Part shown: piece after piece, positions 43,666 to 56,453 of the stretch | Position numbering within the stretch: position 1 is the first letter of the stretch | Layout of the letters: each line of letters starts with the position of its first letter | From: Gymnogyps californianus | Taxonomy: Eukaryota > Chordata > Aves > Accipitriformes > Cathartidae | NCBI RefSeq assembly: GCF_018139145.2 | Contig: NC_059471.1 | Span: forward strand, 99,946,914 to 100,010,913 | Direction of reading: 5' to 3' | Length of the DNA stretch: 64,000 nt | Translations under genes and position numbers: made by a program | The notes under the pieces: generated by a model | Seen by the model: the letters and a program-made list of their open reading frames with translations, nothing else | What the model was told of the DNA's origin: nothing | The model's database searches: none

Positions 43666-46600
43666 TTTTTGAAGATGGACTGCTTACTCATGATTGCAAA
43701 GTGTTGTTATGCCACTTACCTGCTTTCACTGATGTGAAAAAAACCCTACTTGTCAATACTACCTTTCTAGAAAAAGTAGGAAAATAGAATGTGGTTAGAT
43801 CTTTTTTTCCTAGGAAAAGTCTTTGTTTAGTAAAATAACATAATTGAAAGTTGAAGAAAGACAGTCACACAGGAGATGAATTTGGGCAAAGTGGCTTTGC
43901 TGTACTCTTCTTTCTTGTACCTTCCTCCCAACTTGTAGATTTAACGAGCTGAAATGCTAGAAAACTGCAGTTTTGCAGAACTACTCCTGTATTTTCCCTC
44001 CCACCTTTAATATACAAAACAGAAGCTGGTTTTGTTTTGCAAAGTAACAACCATTCCCTTTTAAACTCTTCAGACCTTTTGTTTGATGGTGTTGTGTTAA
44101 GTTTTTATTTGCATGGATATCAATGACATGCTTTCGGACAAAAAATTGCCATTAACTATTGTTACTCATGCAATGCTTTTACATTTTGTTTTCTTACTTA
44201 GGATGCGAAGCTTTAGCTCCAAACATTCAAAATGGGATAGCAATGAACTACGAATTGCAGAACTGCTTGGCGGGCAAGTGTGTTGCAGATTTGACAGCTA
44301 CAACACCTTTTTTAAAAAATGCATTTAAATATATTTTAAAAATATCTTGAAGTAAAGCACAATCTATAAAATCTATGTGTAAATTATTGACTTGTAACTC
44401 ATTCTGCATGAATTCTTTCTCCGTAATGGTGCCCAGATCCTTTCCAATTAGCATGAATGTTAAATGTTAGCTGTCTTCAGATTAACTTTTTTTTCCCCAC
44501 ATCTTCATCACATACTTAATCTAACCTTTTAGAACACTTTTAGACCAGACCAAATTCCATTCCAAGTATGTTTCTCTTCTGAGCTTGGGCCTTCATAGTG
44601 CTGTTTTCCTGTTTCATAGAGGTTTTGTTTGGACTCAATCTCTGTCAGTCTCAGCTGCTTCTTGGAGGATGCAATTCTTGCCAACGCCCACAATTTTTAT
44701 CAGGAGTCTTGTGATATTTAGCAGTTTTCTTAAAGGGCAGTTTCTTAAATTATATGAACACTTGAAGTCTTCAGTTTTCATTGACAAGACTCTCTAGTAC
44801 TAAAGAATCTACCCTAAAGGCTTAAAAGCCAGGAGGCAGACCCAAAGTGCATTGCTTTTAAGTACTCGCTATTTCTGAGGCCTGACTTAAAAACTTTAAA
44901 CACATCATGTAACAGGGCTGAACTCAGCACAGGAGAGAGACCCTGCAGAAGAAATACACACACACCGCCTGGACATTGATTACCTGCTTCTTAAGGGGCT
45001 GAATGTGGTGTTAGTACCGCTTAGGTCTTGACCTTGTCCTATGTGCAGAGGTAGATCTCACACAAAACGAGTACCTTGTCTAAGGGTCTGATGCAGATTA
45101 ACACTCAGTAACCTGGAATTTTAGGGTGCACTTTTTAATTAATAAAAATAACGAATCAAACACATTTCTGGTCATGTTTCTAGTTTGTAAGCTGGGATTC
45201 AGATGGATTCTTGCCATCAGATGTCCAATATTAAGTCTTACTCCTGAAGCTGTAAAGAAATGAAGCTGGCAGTCTAACCTATTGGAGAAATGTATTTTCT
45301 GTATAGTAACTGGCAAAAGCTTCAGCTTGTTTTTTAAAATCTGAAAATATCCAATGTTTGTAATACCACAAGTAAAGATAATGCACCTCTATATATCTTA
45401 GTAGCAATTTTCTCTCCAAATATTGCAATTTAGGGGGCTTGAAGGCTTTTATGACACTGGAGAGGATCAGTTAAGGGGCCTGGTAGGTTGCTTGAGAAAG
45501 GTCAGCGTTAAGTAAGTGGGGTGTCTATGAGCCCCAAGGCATTGTTTTCCCTTTTTTTTTTCCTAGCTGCTCTTCTGTTCCTTTCCTTAGTGAAAAGAGG
45601 AGGACTCAGAGAAATTCAGAAGATTGAATAAGGAGACGAGTTAAAATGTTCCAAAAGGTTCTATATGACAGTTTCAAGGTGGAGGTCAAGAGCAGTGGGA
45701 TGCAATATTGAAATTAAGGTGACAATAAGGAATGTTATAATTTTTGTCAGTAAAAAATATTCAGAATTCAGAATTCACGAGATGATGACATGAGCTTAAA
45801 AACCATGGAATTTCAGGGAATAATACATGTTATATTGTTCATGTTAACTGCCTTTTGAATCTTGAAATTCACAATTTTTTAGCTGAAATGAAAACTAACA
45901 GTCTTAGGTTTTCAGCTGACTCTAGAATTTAGGTCCAAAGGAGCCTAAGGTTCAGTAAGATCATCAAAGTCGGCAACTGCTGTTGTTAAAAAGGAAGCTT
46001 GATAAATCCTAAGAATTAACCCTTTTAAAATCTTAGTTAGATAAGATAAAGTAAATAGGATTGGGTTGATGCTGAAAATGAAACTTCTAAGTTTGATAAC
46101 AACACTAAAACTAGGTGCTAAGCAGAAGCAGAAACAATGCAATTTGCTTCAAAATAATTTACAAACTACTGCATAAGCAACTGAAGCAATAATAATCAGT
46201 GCCAGTCAGTGCTGAAAAAAACAAAGTGAAAGGTGGGAAAACAAAATCTGTCAAGGAAGTACTTTGAGTCATGAAGTATCCTAAGGAGGACAAAGTTTTA
46301 GACTTTTTGAAACTATCAGCTTAGTATACAAGGGACACTAGGGGAAAAGAAAAACAAAGTCATTATACTCTGAATTTTCATGACAGTGAGTATAAACTGT
46401 AATCTCCAGTACTTCAGAGACCATTTACAATCACCAGACTTGTGTAAATAAATGAGCACGTGGCCAAGCAAAGGAGAACAGAGGCCCAAACTTCAAAAAA
46501 AGTCTAGCTTTGCAAGCAAAGAAGTCCTACGCAAAACACCACCAAAATTTGCTGATTTTTCCTGTGAATTAGGCAAATGCACAGAGAATCCAAAGCCCAA

Positions 46601-49600
46601 AGGACAAGCTAAAAATTTGCATTTGCTTTTGCAGAACAGTGGACAGTTGTAGAAGACTCTTTTTTTGTGCAAAGACCTAGAGCTTCTTTTGTTGAATACG
46701 ACTGGGCTCAAGCAGAGAGCTCTGTTGCGCCCTTCAGCCGCAGCCCGGCAGATGCTGTGCAAAGGCCACAGCCATCCTCTGGGAGATCACCCCTGCCAGA
46801 TGTGCGGCCCTCTGCAACGAGGAGATGCCTTACTTTCCAGGCACGTTGTGTCAGGGCAAAGACAAGCACTTCCCTACCTGCCTTGTACTTAGCAAATGGC
46901 AGAGCGAGTCGACTCTCTGTTCTAGGGGATGTGATGCCTGTGGTGGTCCCAGCACAACTGTGGGAATAATACACAAGGAGGAGTCCTCGGTTCATACATG
47001 TGGATGCATTCTCCTTATCACACATATCGTTTGCGGGGCAGGTCATTTAGCAAAAAGCCTTAGCATAACATGTCAGAGATTCATGTAAGACTATTTGTAA
47101 ACTCAGCTGGCTCAGGAAGAAACTGCACTGTGATTCCCTAGTTTGTCCTACTGCTAAAAAGTCCCAACAGAGCTGGCATGAAAAATGTATTCAACCGGCC
47201 ACTGTGTTTTTCTAAGCTGTATCTTCTGTATTTGCTGTAGTATGAACATGTTAATATCTATCCATTCTATTCCAGTCTGTTACCCAACGTGTCCGCTAAA
47301 TACCAAGTGCTGATTCTATCTTCTTTTAGGTGACAGAGGAAATTTAATGCAGAAGCTCGCAATAACAGTGTTCAATTCCCTGATCTTCAATATCTTTTTT
47401 TCCTCCTTTCTCTTTTAGTATTCCTTTCTGATTCACTTTCTAAGCTTCCTAGAGCCTGTGGGTTTGCTGATTAAATGTCAAAACATATCTCTGAACTAAA
47501 ATGAATATTTTTTTAAAGTTAGTTTTGTACACTGCTCCAAAAAAACCCACCTCATTTGTCTCCATATATTGAAGTCTTACAATGCTAAATGATGGATAGT
47601 CTGTCATATAAATTGTAATCACTGTGGATATCTTCAGCACACCAAAGTCCTCATGAACATTACCATGATTGTCTCTGATTTTCTCAGTTTCTCTGGTTGA
47701 TTTTGTTGTACTCCATACCTTCCCAGTGCTCCAGCCACCAGCAGAATCCTCCAGTCTCACAGACTTCAGCCTAGTTTTTTAATCATCCATATTCTTTCCT
47801 TCTCTAGATTTCTTTGATCTCCTTAGGACTACTTCAGCTCTTCCTCTGTTTTCTTTTTCACTCAGATTGCAATTTCTCTGCTTTATGTAGTCCTCAGTTG
47901 CCCTCAACTTCTAAACACATGTTTCTGAAGGACAGAGCTGGTTTCACACTGTTTGTCTCCTGCATCTTCACACAAACATCTTGCACCTCTTTCCACCAGA
48001 AACACAGTTCACCTGACTCCGCAAATTTAGGTCTTGTTGAAATGGTTGTAAGAGTAGCTTGCTCGTATGGGAAAATCTTTCCCTCTGAATAATGAAAATA
48101 AAGGAGGAAAAAAGTCCAAAACCTTCCTATTTGTATAATCAGTACCCTGCTAATTACTCCTGTTGTTGCTGGCTAAGTACAGGATATTTTGCCTTTTTTA
48201 ATTCCCATGTTGTAAGCCCAGTGGGAACAGAGAGTTACGTAGCACCGATGAATCACAGCAAGTTTTGTACACGCATGATCTGATGGCTAATGACTCGGCC
48301 AGAGGACTGGAAGGGAGGCTTTTCAGTTATATCCACAGATCCACAGTGTGACTTGAAAAAATCGCTATGTATTTTCAGAAACAGCTGCTTTTTTTCAGGT
48401 TCCCCTCTGAGACACTTTCATTGTGATTTTCAGAGCTTTTCTATTTCCCACAGAATTGGTGTCGTTACTAACCTCTCTGCACTTTTAATCTGGCATGAAA
48501 TGGCACATTATACTACTCAGCTGCTAAAATTTCATAGGCTGCCACAAAGCTCAGTTAATGCTGAAGTTGTTCTAGTGCTTTGAGAATTATCTATAAATTA
48601 AAGGCTGTTAGCTCTTATTTGCAAATAGTTCTATTTCTGTCAATAGAAGTGCTCATATAAAAGATCAGTGTGGACTGCAAAATTTTTAGCTACCAAGTTT
48701 TAAAACAAGTAGTGTAGTTTTCGTTGCAAGAATTGATGATTTCACTGACACCTAAAAAATATTGTAAGAGTTAGAAAAATATCCTCAGGGATTTTACTAG
48801 AAATACAGAATCAGGAACTCTGGACTTTGAAAACTTCATAAATAAGAACTGAATTTTCAAATAACTTATTAAAAACATTATTTGTGCATGTGACAAATGT
48901 AATATTTAGTGTACTCAACATACAAAGCCTTTTTGTAGAAAAAGTAGAATACAAGAAGATGTGGCAGGAATTTTAAATGTTTCTGGCAAACATTTTCTCC
49001 ACAGCCGTGACTGAAGTCTGAAGCTTCAGAGGGTAATAAACAGCTTTAAAACATGCCTGGTCAGTGATGAAATACTGAACATGAGGAAGCAAAAATCTTC
49101 CTGAAGCCTTAGATCTGTTTTCCATATTCTTACAAAAGAGTTGGTTTCTAAAGATCTGTTTTAGATTTCAGTCTTACTGAAAGTATCTTATAAGAAAGCT
49201 TTTATATATTTAAAAGATGTTCGGAAGAGCCAGCGTTCTCCTAGCAAAACCAGTTATGTGTTTCTCTTAACTCTGATGGAGCAAAATTAGTTTGCATTGA
49301 ACAATAATTTTGTTTTGGTAAAATTAGTGTTTGAAATCCTCAGCAATCAGTTTGTATTTGGCTGGCTGCAGAATTACAGTCTTGAGAAATTCATGCTTTG
49401 AACAGATGCCTAGTTCCAACATGGATACCTGAGGCTGGGCACCTACATGTATGTGTGCATCGTAATTATTTGCTTGACTTGCAAATATATTGAACACCCA
49501 CAACTACAAAAGCCTCATTATCTGGATGTGTTCCAGGTGAATTGAATGATATATTAAGAAAACTCTAAGACTTTCCTTGGTCAAATTCCAATCTTCAGTC

Positions 49601-51531
49601 TGTCAGGCTCTCAGAGGGAAAATAAAACATAAAAAGCTCACCTTCCTGCTCTCATGTCAAGTGCTTTTATCGACTTACTGTTGCCTTTGGCTTACCTCAG
49701 CTGTTGGCAGCTCCTGACATTGCCAAAAGCCAAGCCCCAGCGTTGCAGTAGGGCAGGAGGATTCTGCACACGATGGGTGAGGGCCATCTTCCCTGTGGTG
49801 GGACATGCTGTGTTAGGGAATTTGCCCCAGCAGGAGCCTGCAGGGATATTCCCTCCCACCCGCACAGGTATCTATAGCAGGGTGGGTTCGGGGCTGACGG
49901 GGGAGTGCAGGAGGGCACCATCAGTATTGCACATTGCATTTGCTCCTGCATGCTCTCCCAACTGTGAGGTCCAGGGATGGTCCTGGGCAGTCAAAGGGCA
50001 TCTAAAAGTGGAGAGATTCCTCCAGTTTCCCTCTTGCCACCATGATGTTGACACAGAGAGGGAGATCAGCTAGAGCAGAGCCAGAGAAAGCAGCTGCAGA
50101 AGGAGCGGGGAAAGGGATGAGTCATTTGTATGGTTTTAGCTGGGTTTGCTCCAGGCTGTGCTGAATAGCTCTTTGCTTTTCCTTCCCCCTTCCTCAGTCT
50201 TTTCTCTTCACCTCCACTCCACTTCTTGCCTGCCATGTGTAGTAGCCTTTTGTTTTTTATTATCTTCTGTGTAGCTCATTCAAATTGAAAAATAACCTCT
50301 GGCACAACTGTGACAGTCACACTGGTCACACTATGCACTTAACTTGTGCTTTGTATCCATTTCCTTCAACTTGTGTCCTTTCTGTGTTAGCTGCAAGCAT
50401 TTTGTGACAAGGTCTATCTACTGCTTTGCCTTAGTTCCGTGCCCAAGGTAGCAGAGTTCATTTCTTTCTTGCATCTAGCACTACATAACATTCATGGTTA
50501 GTAAATACTATTGAGGCATTTGAAAGGTCCTTTTTGCTGCAGTATTATGGCAGTTTGAAAGTCCACGGTAGGAAGTCAGCACATCGTGACATGAGTGTTG
50601 CCCCATATCTTCTTCTCTGTAGAGTACACCTTTCATGGTAATGCCAGGTCTTGCTGACACATGGTAGTGTTTTGGACTGTGGGTTTTAATTGCAAGTGAC
50701 TGCAAAGTCTGTGGTTTTGCATCTTTTATCAACAACAACAAAAAAATGAACCACATTTTTTCACTGCAAAAGCAGTGTCTCCCTACCCAAAGATTTCCAA
50801 GCTGGTCAGATTCTTGATTTGGGGAAAAGCATTCCAATTGTTGTGTTGATTCTACAAATGTTTCTTTCTTACTTGCATAATTGTCATGGACAGCAAGGCT
50901 GAAATAATTTGTTCCTTACTTAGTTTTATTCCTTCTTTCTGCTTTTCCGTCCTTGACAAGCCACATACGGAAACAGGATTTTAAAATGGCATGGTGACAT
51001 TTATCATTGACTTTTATCACATGTGCCTCAGTGAGTGGTATGCATTGTACCTGTGGGAGTTTAGTGTATGGGTTTTCTTGGTTTACTGAATACCGGGAAC
51101 TTTGGAGAGTGCTCAGGTCAGCCAGGAACTAAATCAACATGATCTTCTGGTTTTCCCTTCTTACAGAACAACATGTATCATTTCGCTTTATTTAGGCCAT
51201 GCTTTCATTTTATTAGATTGCAGAGAAGCATAAATGGTGTCTGTTTACATTCCTTACTGATTCAACTTGAAATTATGACCAAGTATGGCTTGAGTAGTCT
51301 ATAAAAAGATATGGTAGTTTCTGGCTCTCAGACATACAAAGGTGTTCCTGGAAGCTCAAAACCCAGAGTGCAAATCAGTTAGCCTTCTCGACGATTTTGA
51401 AACCTCAAATCCTTTGAAATAGTTGGCAACTTGCCTGTTGCATATTTACAGTTACACAACTCTTCCTCTCTGTGACTTTTAAAAGTTCCTCCTTCCTTTT
51501 TTCTTTAAGTCCCTTGGCAGCATCAAAACAA
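43666..51531. other. Non-coding AT-rich stretch, no gene supported
   Basis: No gene is supported. Frames reach 155 codons or fewer and overlap others in GC pockets (about 46720-46960 and 49690-49960). Octamer sites ATTTGCAT occur at 44107-44114 and 46615-46622. A frame at 44159-44350 following TTTTCTTACTTAG was considered as an exon and rejected. Otherwise I see only unique AT-rich sequence. Confidence 0.5.
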
Positions 51532-51592
51532 CTTCTTTCTCTCTCTCCCCCCTCCTCTCTCCAGCCCTCCCTCCTCCAGCTCTCTCTCTCCT
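51532..51592 (+). repeat. CT-rich polypyrimidine tract
   Basis: About 60 bases of nearly pure C and T with TCTCTC and CCCTCC units. The minus strand of this stretch gives a low-complexity 134-codon frame, which is an artefact. A triplex-prone tract. Confidence 0.75.
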
Positions 51593-52606
51593 TGGCGTGG
51601 CACATTGTTCTGTGGAAATAGGTTGTTTTGAGTTCACACTTTGTTTTCCTGCTGTTTTTCTGGGAAGCTGGACGTGGCACAAAAGATATGGGAACAGCTT
51701 GTAGGAAATGGGTTTGTTTGGGGAAACAATAAAAGAGAAACAGCCAGCATACCTCTCCTGTATGTTTGAAGGCATAGCGTACAGTATATAAAGACATTTC
51801 AGGGGTCATTTTTCAATACAGTCCAAAGAAAAGTAAATCAAAATGTTTTCTTTTAGCATATCTTCATCTTTGCATCCACACAGCTTCATTTCATATAGTA
51901 ATGCTTATTAGACATTTGGTCGTCTTAGCGAGGTATGGGGAAAAGCATCTTAATGGTTTCTATTGCTGTAGTGAATGCATATCTCAGGGTTCTGGACTTG
52001 AAATTGTCTTCATTTGCATTGACTTTCTCAGTTCGCTTTTCATCAATGGCAGCAGGTCGTCTTTTTTGCCCTTCTGGAGCTAATGTTGGTGTCATTGAAA
52101 AATACAGTCAATATCAGAGCTGCAGGGCATGGTTTTAGTAAGAGTGATAATGTTGGTAATCACTAGTTCAGAAGAGATACTGCTACAGGGAAAAACTGCG
52201 GGATTTTTCTTGTCGCCGCATCAAAGATATCGCCACATGCGTTTTCCTTTTCTTCTTCACATGTACAATTAAAAATGGGCCACAACCTGTTTCTGCTGCA
52301 TATGAGATTCAGCGGAAAGCATGGTCGCAGACCCAGAAGTTGCACGATAAAGATAAAGGTTGAATTTGTGAGGTAGTTCTCCTAAAAAATGGAAAAAGAA
52401 TGAAAAAAGTTGAAAATTTTCTGAAGCAATTGTTTATATTTTGTGATTTTGGGTTGGCGATTTTGTTTAGAATGCATTGCTCAAATAAAGTAATAAGAAC
52501 TCAGTTTAAAAGCAAAACCACAGGTGTAATTGGGATTAAATTTTTTTTGACTGTCACAAAGCAAATTTTTTTTGTGTATGTGAGGGTTTCTTGTTGTGCT
52601 TGTTCT

Positions 52607-52626
52607 GTTTTGTTTTGTTTTGTTTG
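52607..52626. repeat. (GTTTT)n microsatellite
   Basis: Three perfect GTTTT units and a partial fourth. Confidence 0.85.
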
Positions 52627-52822
52627 GGGACAAACAAAGAACATCCACTCCAACCTTTATCTGTCATAGGTATGAAACAACATTTTTCTTCTCATCCATT
52701 GGTTTGGCTAACTCTCTAACTGCAATATATCAAAAACCATACCAGTCTTTTTAACTGATCTCATAGTTAATGTTTGAGCTAAAACAACAATATCCTTACT
52801 TTATACTGGTTCAGCAGAGCAG

Positions 52823-52885
52823 GTTAAATATGCTTAAACATAAGCATGCACTTAACTTTAGTGCTATTTTGCTAAGCACTCTCCT
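52823..52885. repeat. Relic of palindromic MITE-like family
   Basis: ATATGCTTAAACATAAGCAT, then GCACTTAACTTTAGTGCT and GCTAAGCACTCTCCTG resemble the AAGCACATGCTTAACTTTA units and GTGCTTTGCTG end of the family at 19309. Diverged. Confidence 0.45.
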
Positions 52886-53890
52886 GTGTTAATCTTTGCA
52901 CACACAGAAATGACTTAATACTGTGACATTCAACCCTGTGTTAATTTCATTAGTCATGTTTTGTGGCAAATGACTAAAATAACGTGTGCTGAAGTATAAA
53001 TCAAGATATTCATTATAAACAATTATAGGAAAGTATGTTAGGCTATACACTGTAAAGGTTATCGTGACAGGAAGTCATATTTTACATACACAGTGGGCAT
53101 ACTTGGAAAGTTCATTCTGAATTTAGAAAGATTACCCATCTGAGCAATATTCCATATGCTCGTAAAATGGGGAATACCATGAGAAGCATATAATACTATA
53201 TATGTATATATTCAATGTATACATGGAAGATCCAGAATAAAAGGTGGCTGAGGAAAAGGAAGGGAGAATAGTGTAAACAAAAGACTTTCTGTTACAATGT
53301 TGTGCAAAAATGGAGAGCACTCTTAATGTAGTGAATTTTTTAAAAGTAATAGCAATTTGCATTTTAATTCCAGTTATCTAATGCAGAGAAGTCAGTAAAA
53401 AATGTCAAGACAAATGCATTTGGAAGTAAATAAAAACATCCGTACAAACAAAGATGGCTTAAGCAGTGTTTGCAAAAGCTATCAAGCAAGGAAATTACTT
53501 TAATAAGTATTGGATGTGGTAAGTGTTTTTTAAATAGGAAGGTAAGAATTTTAAATGGGTATGAAGGTGAACATAGGGGAGCATCTGAGACCTTGTCAGC
53601 CTGATGCAGCAGGCAAGAGGATCCCCAGCTCCAGGGGGTCCCTGAGGAGGAAGATGAGCTGCAGGAAAGCAGCTCTGCAGATGCCCGAGAACAGTTCCCC
53701 CTCCCTCTCCCCAGGCTGATTGCCGTGCCTGGCTGCTGGTTTGAAAGGCCCAGCCAGATTTAACGGGTAACACGCCCAGTGGACACCCTTTTGTTTTTCC
53801 ACGATTTCTTTGGGGTAGCTAATATTACATTTGGAGCTAAGATCCCCCATAACTGCAGTCTTTCCAACCAGAAAGCGAGTGACCCACTCA

Positions 53891-53951
53891 TCACACCCAC
53901 ATGCACACACACGCACACATGTGTGCGCACGTGCACAAACACCACACACAG
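53891..53951. repeat. CA-rich alternating tract with 16-bp palindrome
   Basis: Alternating purine-pyrimidine sequence (CA/TG/CG units) that could adopt Z-DNA. It contains the perfect palindrome CGCACACATGTGTGCG (53912-53927), followed at once by CACGTG (53928-53933), a canonical E-box. It is most simply a microsatellite. Confidence 0.7.
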
Positions 53952-54283
53952 AGGCACTACAGGGAAGTGATGGGTCACCTAGAAGTTCAGTTCATGGCTA
54001 TCGTCCAAGTGTTATTTCCCTAATGCTGTTAGGCATTCATAAAAACCAAAGGTTCATTGGAAAGGAAACTAATTTGGATGCTCTTTTCAGTTTTACCCCT
54101 AATATTTAATTCTTTCATCAATGCAATGGCTGTAAAGTCTCTTCATTCCTTCCTATACATTTCTCATCACTTTGCTGATGTGTTTGTCATTGGTATGTAG
54201 TATGCCTTAGGGAAAAGTATTTTAATGCCTGAATTATTTTTACTTTAAAATTTGTTCAGAGATTGAGGATGAGATTATCTAAA

Positions 54284-54376
54284 AATGTGTGTGTGTACAT
54301 ATACTTATGTGTGTATATATAATAGGCATATATAATTATATATACAAATATATATGTGGTGGGTCAACCGACCACA
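54284..54376. other. TG/TA repeat with two consecutive palindromes
   Basis: GT- and TA-rich DNA includes the perfect 16-bp palindrome ATATATAATTATATAT (54328-54343). Twelve bases on, TGTGGT...ACCACA (54355-54360 and 54371-54376) with inner GGT/ACC forms a 22-bp near-perfect palindrome with one G-G mismatch. AT-rich palindromes can extrude cruciforms. Confidence 0.55.
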
Positions 54377-56388
54377 GTTAATAAATATTAAACTTAGTGT
54401 AAACATAATGTATAATCTTGTAGTTCTGGCTAAACGGTAGGAAAAAGAGCTGCAGATGTTACCCTCTTGTGATAACACTGGACAAATCTTTTGAATAAGG
54501 CAGAAAAAAATCAAGTGGTATCTTTATGTTAAGAATTTTCTCAATAAAGTTTCCAAAACCAGAGTACCAGGGCAGTTACTGTGTTCAAGCAAAGCCTTTA
54601 GTTCTGGACAGATGACTAACTCCGATAAATGCGCAGTAATTCTTGAAGACATCCCATTCAAACTGCTGAGGCTAGCCGTGATGCCAAAGATTTTAAGAGG
54701 AGACATGGAAAGGATAGGATTGCATGCCTAGAATGGGATCAGTGTCTTGTTTTGGGCAGCTGTTTTGGTCCCAAGACTCTTTCCCAACATCATTTTGATC
54801 TGTTAGCAAAAGTTCATAGCAGGTGTGGCATGCAGCCTCAGTTCACTTCCGATTGGGCGGCAGGCCACTTTACAAACCTGCCACCTGTTTTGCCAAACAA
54901 ATCTTTGCTTGAAAGATTGCTGAAAAAAACCCCAGATGTTTATGTTTTTTATCGAAGTAGAAGGTTGGCTGCTCCTTTAGATTGATAAAGTCCTATACTA
55001 GAAAAGCAAGGTAGAAGCAACAGGCTAGCCCTGGGCTGAGGCAGAAATGAAAAGGAGTTTTATATCCAAGTTTTCCCAGTTTTCTAGGCATTTTGAAGCC
55101 CTAGAAGTTAACAGCCCAGCATGAAGGAGGAAAAAACTTTGAGCTTTCAAAGTTCATAATTGACAATACTATCAAGATGAAAAGGAAGAAAAGTCTATTG
55201 TATTGACTGAAAAAATAGTCATTCAAACTTCAGTGTTACAGCTCTTTATATGGATGGAAGTGCTAAAATAAGCATACAAAGCTACAGTTTCTTTAAAAAT
55301 GCTTATACAATATACAATCTGCAGGATACAATTGTATTGTTTTTAGCACTGGTGAATTAAGGTTGACATAATCATTCAGGAATATGTATTCTGAGCCCAG
55401 CCGATCATTGTGCTGGCCCAGCCCTGCAGCCACCTAACCCTGTTCGTTCAGCTACTGGTGCAGTAGATAAAACTTGGTGTTGCCTCAGCCTTCAAGTAGT
55501 TTACCAGCACTCTGCTCATGCAGAAGGAAAAACGGAACCAGACTCATCACTATATTGCACTAGATTGTCTGCTTTATTCCCTAGGCTTTTTGATAGAGTC
55601 TTGTGAACTTTGAGGTCCGCTTTGGTTCAGAAGCCTGGTGCAGTTCTTCGGTGGTTGTGCATGGGCAGAGCTGCTTCCAAGCGTACCCCTCTTGAAGTCA
55701 CTCGGCCGTTGAACATGTGCTGAAGCAGATGCAGGATGGAGGCTTTCATCACTGCATTAGAACAAGCCCACTGCGTTGCTTTGATGGTGTCCAGGGCATG
55801 TGACATGTATGAAGGAGTTTCCTATTTCCATTTATTAGCTCTTGGTTTGGGGTTAAACTATTCATTTGCGTTTTACTGTCAGATAAAGACTGCAGATGAA
55901 ATAATTGATTGTGAAACGGCAGCTCTTTAAATCAGATGCTCATGGACACTTCCTGATCTCTGGAAGTTAGTGGTTCATCAGCTGTACTCAGTGTAATAAT
56001 TTCAGTGTGTGAGATGCAGGGTAGTCCCAAATACGGTGCAGAGCTTGGCATGAGGGAGATAGGTTTTCTAAGCCAAGACCCATTTTTAGTCATTCTTACC
56101 AAAGTTTCCCCATCTGCAATAGTGGAACGGTGATTTTTTTCTTATTTTATGAAGCGCTTGGAGACCTGGAGTTGAATGCCTTGTGCTACAAATATTACCC
56201 TATGATGAAAGGAGGTGACAAAAATAGCTTGGGCAAAAATAGGGTTTGCTGACATTTCAGGAATGACAGTCTATATATTAGAAATTATGATAAAGCACCA
56301 CAGTCTACATTTGAATTTATAATGTTTCAGAATTCGTTCATTAAGACACAAAATGTTAAACCTTTGGGCTTAGACATGAGGCCTCTGT

Positions 56389-56453
56389 TCACATTATTAG
56401 TCCTAGTGAAGCCAGGAGAATGACTTACACAGAGAGCTGCAGGATCAGTCCTT
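56389..56453. repeat. Relic of palindromic MITE-like family
   Basis: CACATTATTAGTCCTAGTGA, AGCCAGGAGAATGACTTACA and GCTGCAGGATCAGTCCTT correspond to the family's ATTAGTCC...GTGAAGTCAATGGGA...GCAGGATC order. One arm only. Confidence 0.45.

Larger units (their letters stand above)
51593..54283. other. Non-coding AT-rich stretch, no gene supported
   Basis: No gene is supported. Octamer sites lie at 52012-52019 and 53355-53362. A GC pocket at about 53590-53760 has overlapping frames. A TTTTG microsatellite, a MITE-like relic and a CA-rich tract are listed separately. Confidence 0.5.

Noticed and set aside
44205..44350. Possible exon after TTTTCTTACTTAG, reading CEALAPNIQNGI, with a faint Sushi/CCP look
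   Set aside because: The Cys spacing and the Tyr, Gly and Trp positions of a CCP module are absent after the first block, and no splice donor or neighbouring exon is evident.
51405..51809. 134-codon minus-strand frame with a Glu/Arg/Lys-rich stretch resembling a charged coiled coil
   Set aside because: The charged stretch is the translation of a CT/GA simple-sequence tract.
54355..54369. TGTGGTGGGTCAACC as a second LTR end like that at 13544
   Set aside because: Only about 13 bases resemble the LTR terminus and the following sequence does not continue as LTR; it is explained as half of a near-palindrome.
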